Part shown: one piece after another, positions 34,060 to 45,076 of the stretch | Layout: every line of letters begins with the position of its first letter | Position numbering within the stretch: position 1 is the first letter of the stretch | Source: Micrococcales bacterium | Lineage (GTDB): Bacteria > Actinomycetota > Actinomycetes > S36-B12 > UBA10799 | Assembly: GCA_016703125.1 (NCBI GenBank) | Contig: JADJCR010000015.1 | Location: 62,001 to 126,000, forward strand | Length of the DNA: 64,000 nt | Direction of reading: 5' to 3' | Translations under genes and position numbers: made by a program | The notes under the pieces: model-generated | Databases searched by the model: none | The model's input: the letters and a program-made list of their open reading frames with translations, nothing else | What the model was told of the DNA's origin: nothing

Positions 34060-34989
34060 TTAGGACTTCGAGGTCATCGACCGCAGGAACAGCGCCATGT
34101 TCCCCGGCTTCTCAGCCATGCGGCGCACCATGTAGCCGTACCACTCGGCGCCGTACGGGATGTAGACACGCATGCGTTCCCCGGCCTTGACCAGCCGCCG
34201 CTGCTCCTCAGGGCGCACGCCGTAAAGCATCTGGTGCTCGTAGGTGCCCTTGGCGCGGTCGGCCCGCGTGGCCAGGGCACCGGCGATTTCGACCAGCCGT
34301 GGGTCGTGGGAGGCGATCATCGGGTAGGAAGGGGAGTCGAACAGGATGCGCATGCACCGCACGTACGCCTTGTCGACGTCAACCTTGGCCTGGAAGGCCA
34401 CCGACTCCGGCTCTTTGTAGGCCCCCTTGCACAACCGGATGCGCGAGCCCTCGTAAGCCAGGTCCCGGCAGTCCTGCTCGGTGCGGTACAGGTATGCCTG
34501 CAGCACCGCCCCGGTGCCCGGGAAGTCCTGGCGCAACTCCCGCAGGATGGCCAATGTGGAGTCCGTAGTGGTGTGGTCCTCCATGTCCAGCGTCACGGTC
34601 GTGCCCGCGGCCTTCGCCGCCTCGCAGATCACCCGCGCGTTGTCCAGGGCGATCTTCTCGCCTTCCCCGGACAGCGCCTGCCCGACAGCGGAGAGCTTGA
34701 CGGACACCTCGGCGGCGGCGGCGAGGCCGGCCTCGTCCAACCCCGCCAGCAGTCGCACGTAGGCGTCGCGGGTGGCATCGGCCTGACCTCGCTCCAGGAT
34801 GTCCTCGCCGAGGTGGTCGATCGTGCTGAGCAGCCCCTCACCGGCGAGTTCACCGGCGGCACGTACTGCGTCCGGCTCGGACTCCCCTGCCACGAACCGG
34901 GCCACGACCGAACGGGTCACAGGGGCGCTGGCCGAGATCTCCTGGATTCTCTTCTGCCGCGACAGGCTCAACAGCGCACGCCGGATCAC
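34060..34989 (-). CDS. proline dehydrogenase
   Basis: A 309-residue FAD enzyme oxidising proline to P5C. It is the short monofunctional type, a TIM-like barrel with TLDMEDHTTTD near 136, LQAYLYRTEQD near 165, RLCKGAYKEPES near 185 and the C-terminal RVYIPYG. The GTG at 34989 follows AGGAGG at about 8 nt. The P5C dehydrogenase partner (pruA) is not in the window. Its opposition to proC, 1 kb away, places synthesis and breakdown of proline side by side. A TetR gene lies upstream and may control it. Confidence 0.9.
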   Translation of the reverse strand: MIRRALLSLSRQKRIQEISASAPVTRSVVARFVAGESEPDAVRAAGELAGEGLLSTIDHLGEDILERGQADATRDAYVRLLAGLDEAGLAAAAEVSVKLSAVGQALSGEGEKIALDNARVICEAAKAAGTTVTLDMEDHTTTDSTLAILRELRQDFPGTGAVLQAYLYRTEQDCRDLAYEGSRIRLCKGAYKEPESVAFQAKVDVDKAYVRCMRILFDSPSYPMIASHDPRLVEIAGALATRADRAKGTYEHQMLYGVRPEEQRRLVKAGERMRVYIPYGAEWYGYMVRRMAEKPGNMALFLRSMTSKS

Positions 34990-35022
34990 AGACGACCTCC
35001 TCGCTACGGTTCCCCGTCAAGG

Positions 35023-35667
35023 CTAGCCGCCGGCACTGTCCCTTGGCACGGTGGTCTTCGAGCCCCCGGCGCCACGGCTCGGCGGCTTCTTCGGCTTCTG
35101 CAGTGGCTTGGTGGGGTCCAGCCAGTTCTGGATGGTGGGGGCGACGAGCTTCACCAACTCGTCCTCCGGCATCGACGCGACCGGCTCCAGTCGCACGATG
35201 TAGCGCGTGGTGCCGATGCCCATGAGGTACGACATGATCAGGTTCACCCGCAGGCGGGCGTCGGGCACGCCCAGGGTCCGGACGAGGCGGTCCACCATGG
35301 AACGCTCGATGAAGTCCTGCATCCCGCGCGCCGCTTTCGTCGCGGAGGCACCGGCCTGGAACAAAGCGATGAAGTCGTTGCGGCTGCCCTCGTCGGCCAG
35401 CAGGTCCAGGGTGGCCCGGGTCAGCCGCTCCCCCATCCCGTCGAGGCCGGGGGCTACGAGTTGCGGCATCGCACTGGCGGGGTCGAACGGCAGGCGCATC
35501 GCCGCCGCGAACAAGGACTCTTTGGAGTTCCAGTAGCGGTTGACCACCTCCGGGGCCACGCCGGCGGCGGCGGCCACCCCCTTCATCGAGGTGCGCACGT
35601 AACCACGGGCGTGGAAAGCCGCCCGGGCTGCGTCGAGCACGGCATCGCGGACGTCGTCAGATCCCAT
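35023..35667 (-). CDS. TetR-family transcriptional regulator
   Basis: A 214-residue regulator. The N-terminal helix-turn-helix (about 5-50) reads AARAAFHARGYVRTSMKGVA then AGVAPEVVNRYWNSKESLF, the TetR pattern with a terminal YW-KE-LF. The ligand domain ends in a Pro/Lys-rich tail of about 30 residues. It is 33 bp upstream of the proline dehydrogenase gene on the same strand, so that gene is a candidate target or simply co-transcribed. A TAGGCT box 7 nt ahead of the ATG suggests a leaderless transcript. Ligand unknown. Confidence 0.87.
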   Translation of the reverse strand: MGSDDVRDAVLDAARAAFHARGYVRTSMKGVAAAAGVAPEVVNRYWNSKESLFAAAMRLPFDPASAMPQLVAPGLDGMGERLTRATLDLLADEGSRNDFIALFQAGASATKAARGMQDFIERSMVDRLVRTLGVPDARLRVNLIMSYLMGIGTTRYIVRLEPVASMPEDELVKLVAPTIQNWLDPTKPLQKPKKPPSRGAGGSKTTVPRDSAGG

Positions 35668-35674
35668 GCGTCAC

Positions 35675-35680
35675 AGCCTA
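35675..35680 (-). promoter_or_regulatory. -10 box of a likely leaderless promoter
   Basis: TAGGCT on the minus strand ends 7 nt before the TetR ATG at 35667. Confidence 0.4.
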
Positions 35681-35748
35681 TGGGCAGCGTGCCGGTGCCG
35701 GAACGCGTCAGGGGTGTTGCCGGGATACTCGGTTGCCGGTTCCTAGCT

Positions 35749-36564
35749 TCACGGCAGGTCGAGGTGGAGCCGGGCGAAAGCCAGCGCCTCGACCAGATCA
35801 CGCTCTCGCTGCGCGCGGTTGGGTGCCTTGCGGGTGCTCACCTCCACGACCACCACCCCGTCGAACCCGTTGCCGGCCAGGGTGTCGAGCACCAGTCCGC
35901 ACGGCTGCGTGCCCTGTCCCGGGATCAGGTGCTCGTCCCGGTTGCTGCCACTGCCGTCGGCGAGGTGGATGTGCGCCAGCGAGCCACCCAGGTCCGCGGC
36001 CATGCGCTGCGGATCGGTGCCGCTGACTGCGGTGTGCGACAAGTCCAGGGTGGTGTGCGGGTAGTCCTCGTCGCGGATGTCCCACCCCGGGGAGTAGGCC
36101 GCGACCTCCCGGCCGCCGGCGCGCCATGGGTACATGTTCTCCACCGCGAAGCGGATGTCGGTCTCGTCCTGCATGCGACGCAGACCGCGCAGGAAGTCGC
36201 GGGCATACTCGCGCTGCCAGCGGAAGGGCGGGTGCACGACCACGGTGTCCGCGCCCAGGGTCTCCGCCGCCGCCCGGGCTCGCACGAGTTTGGCCCAGGG
36301 GTCGCTGCCCCACACCCGTTGCGTGATGAGCAGGCAGGGCGCGTGGATGGCGAGGATCGGGATCGCGTAATGGTCGGACAGCCGGCGCAGGGCATCGGGA
36401 TCCTGCGAGACCGCGTCGTTCATCACCATGACCTCGACGCCGTCGTAGCCCAGTCGCGACGCCATCTCGAAGGCCGCCGCGGTGGATTCCGGGTACACCG
36501 AGACGCTGGACAGCGCCACCTTGGTCCGTGATCTGCCCGCCCCGCCGGAAACCGCACCCGTCAC
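35749..36564 (-). CDS. sugar phosphate isomerase/epimerase-like TIM-barrel protein
   Basis: A 271-residue xylose-isomerase-like TIM barrel (AP endonuclease 2 fold). Metal-site residues are visible: H in IHAPCLL, H in VVVHPPF, E in FAVENMYP, D and H in TLDLSHTAV, H in AHIHLADG and E in VVVEVSTR. Members isomerise sugars or cyclitols; the substrate cannot be read. It corresponds in position to Rv0498 of M. tuberculosis, beside the Ppx/GppA gene. The GTG at 36564 has GACACT 6 nt upstream. The gene upstream on the same strand is 46 bp beyond. Confidence 0.82.
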   Translation of the reverse strand: MTGAVSGGAGRSRTKVALSSVSVYPESTAAAFEMASRLGYDGVEVMVMNDAVSQDPDALRRLSDHYAIPILAIHAPCLLITQRVWGSDPWAKLVRARAAAETLGADTVVVHPPFRWQREYARDFLRGLRRMQDETDIRFAVENMYPWRAGGREVAAYSPGWDIRDEDYPHTTLDLSHTAVSGTDPQRMAADLGGSLAHIHLADGSGSNRDEHLIPGQGTQPCGLVLDTLAGNGFDGVVVVEVSTRKAPNRAQRERDLVEALAFARLHLDLP

Positions 36565-36609
36565 GGGACCAGTGTCACCCGTCCGAGGTACCGCCGTGCG
36601 CTGCGGGGC

Positions 36610-37548
36610 TCAATCCGACGGCGTCATGAACAGGTCGAGGCGCTCCAGGATGACCCCTTCGCGCAGGGCCCACGGGCAGATCACCAGTTCTGAGAGCCCA
36701 CCGATGTCCATCACAGCCTCGGCGACCATCGCACCGGCCACCAGTTGCCGGGCCCGGCCCACCGACACCCCGGGCAACTCGGCCCGCTTCGCCGCAGGCA
36801 TCTCCGCCAGTTTGGGGAGCCAGGTGCGCAGGTCGTCACGGCGCAGCGTGCGGCGCACATACTGGCCCTCGGCACTGGGCGCAGCGCCGGCGATCCGGGC
36901 CAGTTGCTTGAGCGTCTTGCTGGTGGCCACGGCCAACTCCGGCGGCCCGTACCGGATCAGCCGGCCGACATCGGCCGCCACCTCGGCACGGACCTTCTTG
37001 CGTAAGGCTTTCAACTGCGACGGCTTGGGTGGGTCGTCGGGCAGATGATCGCGGGTCAGCCGGCCGGCCCCCAGCGGCAGCGACATCGCCACGTCCGGGT
37101 CCTCGTCAGCGCCCGTGGCCAACTCCAGGGAACCGCCGCCGATGTCCACCACGAGCAGTCGGCCGCTGGACCACCCGAACCAGCGGCGCACCGCCAGGAA
37201 CGTGACCCGCGACTCCCGCTCCCCGCTCATCAGGTCCACGTCGACGCCCGTGCGCTGCTTGACCTCGGCCAGCACATCGTCGCCATTGGGGGCCTCCCGG
37301 ATGGCGCTGGTGGCGAAGGCCATGACCTCGGTCACCCCCGCGTCCTCCGCGATCTCCAGGGAGTCGGTCACGAAGCGCACCAGCGCCTTCGACGCGGCTG
37401 GGGCGATGGTCCCCTCGGGCGTGAGATGCTCGGCCAGCCGCAACTCCTCCTTGTGGGACAGGGCAGGCAGGGGGGCCGCGCCGTGATGGGCATCGACCAC
37501 CAGGAGGTGAGCGGTGTTGGATCCGATGTCCAGCACGCCGAGTCGCAT
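36610..37548 (-). CDS. Ppx/GppA-family phosphatase
   Basis: A 312-residue ASKHA-fold phosphatase acting on polyphosphate or pppGpp. Motifs: LDIGSNTAHLLVVD (6-19, phosphate loop), FATSAIREAPNG near 100 (GppA/Ppx specific), the catalytic-base region SGERESRVTF and VVDIGGGSLEL near 148. It is the short, two-domain form without the C-terminal HD-like domain of E. coli Ppx, like mycobacterial Ppx1 (Rv0496), whose gene position it shares. The ATG at 37548 is preceded by TACCCT at 6 nt. Confidence 0.9.
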   Translation of the reverse strand: MRLGVLDIGSNTAHLLVVDAHHGAAPLPALSHKEELRLAEHLTPEGTIAPAASKALVRFVTDSLEIAEDAGVTEVMAFATSAIREAPNGDDVLAEVKQRTGVDVDLMSGERESRVTFLAVRRWFGWSSGRLLVVDIGGGSLELATGADEDPDVAMSLPLGAGRLTRDHLPDDPPKPSQLKALRKKVRAEVAADVGRLIRYGPPELAVATSKTLKQLARIAGAAPSAEGQYVRRTLRRDDLRTWLPKLAEMPAAKRAELPGVSVGRARQLVAGAMVAEAVMDIGGLSELVICPWALREGVILERLDLFMTPSD

Positions 37549-37554
37549 GGCTCC

Positions 37555-37560
37555 AGGGTA
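37555..37560 (-). promoter_or_regulatory. -10 box of a likely leaderless promoter
   Basis: TACCCT on the minus strand ends 6 nt before the Ppx/GppA ATG at 37548. It is paired back to back with the box at 37568 in a 31-bp divergent gap. Confidence 0.5.
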
Positions 37561-37567
37561 TGCCTCG

Positions 37568-37573
37568 TAGTCT
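37568..37573 (+). promoter_or_regulatory. -10 box of a likely leaderless promoter
   Basis: TAGTCT ends 6 nt before the GTG at 37580. The 31-bp gap leaves no room for two leaders, which strengthens the leaderless reading. Confidence 0.5.
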
Positions 37574-37579
37574 GGGCCG

Positions 37580-38332
37580 GTGCCCGAAGTTCCCTTGGAT
37601 TTCCCGCGTGATTGGCTGGAGTTCACCGACCCCGACGATCCGGATCGGGTGTACCGGTGTGACCTGACCTGGTTGACCAGCCGCTGGACGTGCATCTTCG
37701 GACGTGGCTGCGGCGGGATCTCCGAGCACATGCCCGACGGTGGGTGCTGCACCCTGGGCGCCCACTTCAGCGACAAGGACGACCGCAAACGCGTGGAGGG
37801 CTGGGCCAGCAGGCTCACCGCAGCGGACTGGCAGTACCACGACGTCGCCGAGCGCAAGGGCATCGTCATGAAGGACGCGGAGGGCAGCAAGCAGACCCGG
37901 GTCGTGGACGGCGCCTGCGTGTTCCTCAACCGCGGCGACTTCAACGGCCCCACCGGGTGTGCGCTGCACAGCCTGGCCGTGCGCGAGGGCGTCTCCCCGG
38001 TCCGGACAAAGCCGGACGTCTGCTGGCAGTTGCCGATCCGCCGGACCTACGAGCACGTCGATCGCCCGGACGGCACCACTGTGCTGCTCGTGGGGATCGG
38101 GGAGTACGACCGGCGCGGCTGGGGCCCGGGCGGGCATGACCTGAACTGGTACTGCTCCTCGAACACCGAGGCACACGTGGCCGCCGAGCCGGTGTACGTC
38201 ACCGAGCGCGACGGCCTGGTGGAGATGATGGGCGCCGCGGCGTACGACGTGCTGGCGCAGGCGTGCCGCGTGCGCGAACAGCACCGGCGCCGCGGTGCGG
38301 ACATCGCCCGGCACCCGGCCGATCCGGCGTAG
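37580..38332 (+). CDS. Cys-rich conserved actinobacterial protein (Rv0495c type)
   Basis: A 250-residue cytoplasmic protein with ten Cys, several in tight conserved groups: CDLTW (30s), WTCIFGRGCGG (40s), DGGCCTLGAHF (50s), then GACVFLN, TGCALH, DVCWQ and YCSS. The pattern suggests a metal centre or iron-sulfur cluster, but none is proven by sequence. It matches in position and character the gene next to Ppx1 in mycobacteria (Rv0495c). Function is not established as far as I know. The GTG start is set by the TAGTCT box. Confidence 0.8.
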   Translation: MPEVPLDFPRDWLEFTDPDDPDRVYRCDLTWLTSRWTCIFGRGCGGISEHMPDGGCCTLGAHFSDKDDRKRVEGWASRLTAADWQYHDVAERKGIVMKDAEGSKQTRVVDGACVFLNRGDFNGPTGCALHSLAVREGVSPVRTKPDVCWQLPIRRTYEHVDRPDGTTVLLVGIGEYDRRGWGPGGHDLNWYCSSNTEAHVAAEPVYVTERDGLVEMMGAAAYDVLAQACRVREQHRRRGADIARHPADPA

Positions 38333-38386
38333 CCACCGCTGTCCACACCCCGGCGCGGCAGGCAGGTCCTTGTCGCACCCCGCACC

Positions 38387-38392
38387 TAGGTT
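38387..38392 (+). promoter_or_regulatory. -10 box of a likely leaderless promoter
   Basis: TAGGTT ends 7 nt before the GTG at 38400, which decides that radA starts there rather than at the GTG two codons upstream. Confidence 0.45.
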
Positions 38393-38399
38393 GGTGACC

Positions 38400-39836
38400 G
38401 TGGCGACCAGGACCGAGTACCAGTGCAGCGAATGTGGCGGCCGCACGGCCAAGTGGCTGGGCAAGTGCCCGGGGTGCGCCCAGTTCGGCACCCTCACCGA
38501 AGTCGCCCCCACCCAGCGGCCCAAGGCGGGCTCCAAGACCAAGGGCCCGTCCGCAGCACCGAGTCGCGCCGCGCGCCCCGTGATCGATCTGCGGTCCCAC
38601 ACCCATGAACGGCGCAGTACCGGGCTCGGTGAGTTCGACCGGGTGCTCGGCGGGGGGCTGGTGCCGGGACAAGTGGTGCTGGTGGCCGGCGAACCCGGGG
38701 TGGGCAAGTCGACACTGCTGCTGGACGTGGGGCACCGCTTCGCCGAGCACAACGGACCGGTGCTGTACATCTCCGGGGAGGAGTCTGCCGAACAGATCGG
38801 GCTGCGGGCCCGGCGGATCGGGGCGCTGCATTCCCGTCTGCTCATCGCCGACGAGACCGAACTGGAGCAGGTGCTGGCCCACGCGGCGCATGTGAGACCC
38901 GCCCTGCTGATCGTGGACTCGGTGCAGACCATCGCCACTTCGGCGATCGACTCCCGGGCCGGTGGGGTGGCGCAGGTGCACGAGGTGACCCAGGTGATCA
39001 CGCAGTGGGCCAAGGGCCACCACCTGCCGACGCTGCTGGTGGGGCAGTCGACCCGCGAGAACTCCGTGGCCGGGCCCCGGGCACTGGAGCATCTGGTGGA
39101 CACCGTCGTCACGTTCGAGGGCGACCGCACCTCATCGTTGCGGATGTTGCGCTCGGTGAAGAACCGCTTCGGCCCCACCGACGAGGTTGCCTGTTTCGAG
39201 CACGACGAGGACGGACTCCAGGAGGTCGCCGACCCCTCCTTCCTGTTCCGCAAGGTGCGTGAACAGCCGGTTCCCGGGTCCTGTCTCACGGTCACCATGG
39301 AGGGCCGGCGGCCGTTGCTGGCCGAGATCCAGGCGCTGGTGGCCGGCACCGCCGCGCAGACCCCGCGCCGGGCCGCGACCGGGCTCGAACTCAACCGCAG
39401 CACGATGCTGGTGACAGTCACGGAGAAGGCCGGCGGCCTGCAACTGGGCAACCGCGACGTGTATGTCGCCACGGTCGGGGGCGCAAAGGTCAACGACCCG
39501 GGCAGCGACCTCGCCCTGTGCCTGGCGGTGGCCTCCGCCCGCCTGGACACCGCCCTGTGGAGCGACACGGTCGCGATCGGTGAGGTGACGCTGTCCGGTG
39601 ATCTGCGGGTGGTGCCCGGGCTGGCCAAGCGCGTGGCGGAGGCGGCCCGGCTCGGTTTCAGCCGGGTGATCATCCCCGCCGATGCCCGCCGCCACCCGGA
39701 GGTGGTACGTGCCACCGACGGTCTGCAGGTGCAGCCGATCAACCGGCTCAGTGACGTGCTCGGAGCCATCCGGCGGGCCCCGGGACCCCGGCTTCGGGGC
39801 CGACCGGAGCTCCACGCGGTCGAGGCGCCCTTCTGA
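38400..39836 (+). CDS. radA: DNA repair protein RadA
   Basis: A 478-residue RecA-like helicase that processes recombination intermediates. Domains in order: an N-terminal zinc finger CSECG...CPGC (8-26), Walker A GEPGVGKST near 98, the RadA-specific KNRFG motif near 254, and a C-terminal Lon-protease-like domain (about 300-455). The protein ends without the usual extra residues. It sits 66 bp upstream of disA, the common radA-disA arrangement in Gram-positives, linking DNA repair with c-di-AMP signalling. Confidence 0.95.
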   Translation: MATRTEYQCSECGGRTAKWLGKCPGCAQFGTLTEVAPTQRPKAGSKTKGPSAAPSRAARPVIDLRSHTHERRSTGLGEFDRVLGGGLVPGQVVLVAGEPGVGKSTLLLDVGHRFAEHNGPVLYISGEESAEQIGLRARRIGALHSRLLIADETELEQVLAHAAHVRPALLIVDSVQTIATSAIDSRAGGVAQVHEVTQVITQWAKGHHLPTLLVGQSTRENSVAGPRALEHLVDTVVTFEGDRTSSLRMLRSVKNRFGPTDEVACFEHDEDGLQEVADPSFLFRKVREQPVPGSCLTVTMEGRRPLLAEIQALVAGTAAQTPRRAATGLELNRSTMLVTVTEKAGGLQLGNRDVYVATVGGAKVNDPGSDLALCLAVASARLDTALWSDTVAIGEVTLSGDLRVVPGLAKRVAEAARLGFSRVIIPADARRHPEVVRATDGLQVQPINRLSDVLGAIRRAPGPRLRGRPELHAVEAPF

Positions 39837-39902
39837 GCCCGCCGCCTCAGCGTGCCGCCACCGGCGATGGCGGGTCATAATGCGTCAAAGGCGAGGAGAA
39901 CG

Positions 39903-40964
39903 ATGGACCGAGGGGCGCGCATGCGAACCGCGCTGTCGCAGGTCGCCCCGGGCACCGACCTGCGGGAAGGCCTGGAACGGATTCTGCGCGGGCGCACCGG
40001 CGGGCTGATCGTCCTGGGCAACGACGACGTCGTCGATCAGATCTCAGGCGGCGGTTTCCGGATGGATGTGGAGTTCTCCTCCACTGGTCTGCGGGAACTG
40101 GCCAAGATGGACGGCGCAGTGATCCTCGACCGCAATGCCACCCGCATCCTGCGAGCCGCGGTGCAGTTGCTGCCCGACGCCGCCATCCCCACCCAGGAGA
40201 CGGGGACCCGCCACCGCACAGCCGAGCGCGTGGCCGTGCAGACCGGCTTCCCCGTGATCAGCGTGAGCAAGTCCATGGAGACAATCGCGCTGTACTACGA
40301 CGGGCACCGCAAGGTCCTCGAGGACTCCACGGCCATCCTGGGCAAGGCCAATCAGGCTCTGGCCACCCTCGAGCGCTATCGCCAGCGGCTCGACGAGGTC
40401 GGCTCGACGCTGTCGGCCCTCGAGGTCGAGGATCTGGTCACAGTACGCGACGTCCTGCTGGTCACCCAGCGCCTGGAGATGGTGCGCCGCATGTCCGCGG
40501 AGATCGATGAGTACGTCGTGGAACTCGGCGTCGACGGCCGCCTGCTCGACCTGCAGTTGCGGGAGGTCGTCAGCGGGGTCGGCACGGATCAGATACTGCT
40601 GCTGCGGGACTACCTGCTGGACGCCGACGCGTACCAGAACACGATCACGGTCCTCGACCAGGCGGAGGACACCGCGCTCGTGGACGTCCTGCAGTTGGGC
40701 CAGATAATGGATCTTGCCGGGGACCTCGAAGGACTGGACCAGCCGCTGAGCCCCCGCGGCTACCGTCTGCTCGGCCGCGTGCCACGCCTGCCGGATGCGG
40801 TGGTGGAACGGCTCATCGGTCAGTTCGGGAGCCTGCAGAAACTGTTGGCGGCGTCCATCGACGATCTGCAGTCCGTCGACGGTGTCGGCGAGACGCGGGC
40901 GCGCAGCGTGCGCGATGCGCTGTCGCGGCTGGCGGAGTCCTCGATCCTGGACAGATACCAGTGA
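39903..40964 (+). CDS. disA: DNA integrity scanning diadenylate cyclase
   Basis: Makes c-di-AMP from two ATP and scans DNA. The 353-residue protein has the cyclase motifs DGA (70-72) and GTRHRTAE (101-108), a long helical spine (about 150-290) and a C-terminal helix-hairpin-helix DNA-binding domain (DLQSVDGVGETRARSV near 328). The ATG at 39903 follows GAGGAG; a CATAAT -10-like box lies about 20 nt earlier. A c-di-AMP phosphodiesterase is not in the window. Confidence 0.95.
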   Translation: MDRGARMRTALSQVAPGTDLREGLERILRGRTGGLIVLGNDDVVDQISGGGFRMDVEFSSTGLRELAKMDGAVILDRNATRILRAAVQLLPDAAIPTQETGTRHRTAERVAVQTGFPVISVSKSMETIALYYDGHRKVLEDSTAILGKANQALATLERYRQRLDEVGSTLSALEVEDLVTVRDVLLVTQRLEMVRRMSAEIDEYVVELGVDGRLLDLQLREVVSGVGTDQILLLRDYLLDADAYQNTITVLDQAEDTALVDVLQLGQIMDLAGDLEGLDQPLSPRGYRLLGRVPRLPDAVVERLIGQFGSLQKLLAASIDDLQSVDGVGETRARSVRDALSRLAESSILDRYQ

Positions 40965-41582
40965 TCAGCCGAGGCTGAATGTCACCGGGTCGCTGGTGAC
41001 GGTGCTGTTGGACGCCTCCACCTGGTAGGCCCCCGCCGCTGCCGGGGTGGCGTCCTGGCAGCCGTTGGCGGTCACGGTCCCGTCCCACGTGCCCTTGACG
41101 GCGAACGCCTCACCAGCCGGGATCTCCTCCTCCTGGGAGTCGCCTGCGGGCGAGCACGCATCCGAGGTCCAGACGTCGAAACCACCGGAGGTCACGGTGA
41201 ACGTGTTCGCCGCCGGTCCCACATCCCGCACACAGGGGACGCTGGCGGTGTTGGTGATCTTCATGACGAACTCCACGGGTCCGCCGACGGTGTACGTCTG
41301 CTGAGTCATGCTGACGCTGACGACGACGTCGGTGTCCGAGCAGGCCGCCCCGGAAACCGACGCCGACGGCGACGCCGACCCACTGGTCGTCGGTGCGGCG
41401 CTGCTCAGCGTCGGCAGCGGAGTGGGGCTGGCCGTGGCCGCCACCGGGGCTGACGAGCCACCCGGCGAGATGAGCCACCACAGTAGTCCGAGGACTATGA
41501 CCACCCCGAGGATCACCACGATCCGGCGCCGCCAGTAGACACTGGCCGGTTCCGGTCCGACCGGATGCAGCAACGAACTCAT
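40965..41582 (-). CDS. membrane-anchored protein with extracellular beta domain
   Basis: A 205-residue protein with a short cytoplasmic start, one membrane helix (about 20-41), a Pro/Ser/Thr-rich linker (50-80) and a beta-rich domain with three or four Cys (AACSDTD, VPCVRD, DACSPAG, NGCQDA). Its layout resembles BsuPI/DUF4232-type extracellular domains; function is unknown. The ATG at 41582 is chosen because TACCGT ends 7 nt upstream. Its stop codon begins right after the disA stop on the opposite strand. Confidence 0.72.
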   Translation of the reverse strand: MSSLLHPVGPEPASVYWRRRIVVILGVVIVLGLLWWLISPGGSSAPVAATASPTPLPTLSSAAPTTSGSASPSASVSGAACSDTDVVVSVSMTQQTYTVGGPVEFVMKITNTASVPCVRDVGPAANTFTVTSGGFDVWTSDACSPAGDSQEEEIPAGEAFAVKGTWDGTVTANGCQDATPAAAGAYQVEASNSTVTSDPVTFSLG

Positions 41583-41589
41583 GACAGCC

Positions 41590-41595
41590 ACGGTA
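41590..41595 (-). promoter_or_regulatory. -10 box of a likely leaderless promoter
   Basis: TACCGT on the minus strand ends 7 nt before the ATG at 41582. Confidence 0.4.
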
Positions 41596-41645
41596 TGCAA
41601 GCCTCGCACGGGCGGTGACGACCGGGTCGGGTGACAATGGCGGGG

Positions 41646-42464
41646 ATGGCCCACCTCGACCGCACCGTCGTGCAGTGGTTCGCGAGCAATCGCCGGGACC
41701 TACCGTGGCGCTCGAGCACGCCGTGGGGTGTGTACGTCAGCGAGATCATGCTGCAGCAGACCCCCGTCTCCCGTGTCCTGCCCGCCTGGCACGCGTGGCT
41801 GCAGCGGTGGCCGGAGCCAACCGCCCTCGCCGACGACTCGGTGGGCGAGGCGATCCGCGCCTGGGGGCGCCTCGGTTACCCGCGGCGCGCCAAACGCCTG
41901 CACGAGGCGGCGGTGCTGATGCGTGACCGGTTCGGCGGCGTGGTGCCCGACACCGAGGCGGACCTACGCGCCCTGCCGGGCGTCGGCGAGTACACCGCGG
42001 CCGCCGTGGCTGCGTTCGCCTACCAGCGGGAGGCGGTCGTCGTGGACGTCAACGTGCGCCGCTTGCTGTCCCGGGTGCTGACCGGCCGCGAACCGGCACC
42101 GTCGTTCACCGCCGCGGAGAGGGCCTTGGCCGAACAGGTGCACGCAGGACTCGAGGTCCCCTCCCCCACCTGGGCGGCGGCCTCCATGGAGTTCGGCGCA
42201 CTGGTCTGCACGGCACGTTCCCCGCGCTGCGGCACCTGCCCGCTGGCCCCGCAGTGCGACTGGGTGCCCGGTCAGCGGGTCGGACGCACCCAGACGTATG
42301 AGGGGACCGACCGGCAGGCTCGCGGCGCGGTGCTGGCCGTGCTGCGTGTGGGGCCGACGGACAACTTCGACTGGCCCGATCCCGCCCAACTCGAGCGGGC
42401 ATTGACCGGCCTGCTCGCCGACGGGCTCATCGTCCACGGGCAGCAGTGGTCACTGCCCGGGTGA
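41646..42464 (+). CDS. mutY: A/G-specific adenine DNA glycosylase
   Basis: Removes adenine mispaired with 8-oxoguanine. The 272-residue protein has the catalytic E33 (SEIMLQQT), the helix-hairpin-helix LPGVGEYTAAAV (110-121), catalytic D134 and a 4Fe-4S loop with Cys 188, 195, 198 and 204 (C-x6-C-x2-C-x5-C). It ends soon after the cluster with only a short winged tail, so the C-terminal NUDIX-like 8-oxoG recognition domain is missing or minimal. The ATG at 41646 is preferred; in-frame starts at 41631 and 41637 exist. Confidence 0.9.
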   Translation: MAHLDRTVVQWFASNRRDLPWRSSTPWGVYVSEIMLQQTPVSRVLPAWHAWLQRWPEPTALADDSVGEAIRAWGRLGYPRRAKRLHEAAVLMRDRFGGVVPDTEADLRALPGVGEYTAAAVAAFAYQREAVVVDVNVRRLLSRVLTGREPAPSFTAAERALAEQVHAGLEVPSPTWAAASMEFGALVCTARSPRCGTCPLAPQCDWVPGQRVGRTQTYEGTDRQARGAVLAVLRVGPTDNFDWPDPAQLERALTGLLADGLIVHGQQWSLPG

Positions 42465-42476
42465 GGACTGCCGGGC

Positions 42477-44969
<2,493 letters not shown>

Positions 44970-45076
44970 CCGATGACTCCCATCACCTGAAGACTTCTCA
45001 CTCTAGCCTCGTACCACGACAACCACGAGCGGCCTTGTGGGCTTCCGGGCTTCGCCCTCGGTGAACGCGACGTGCG

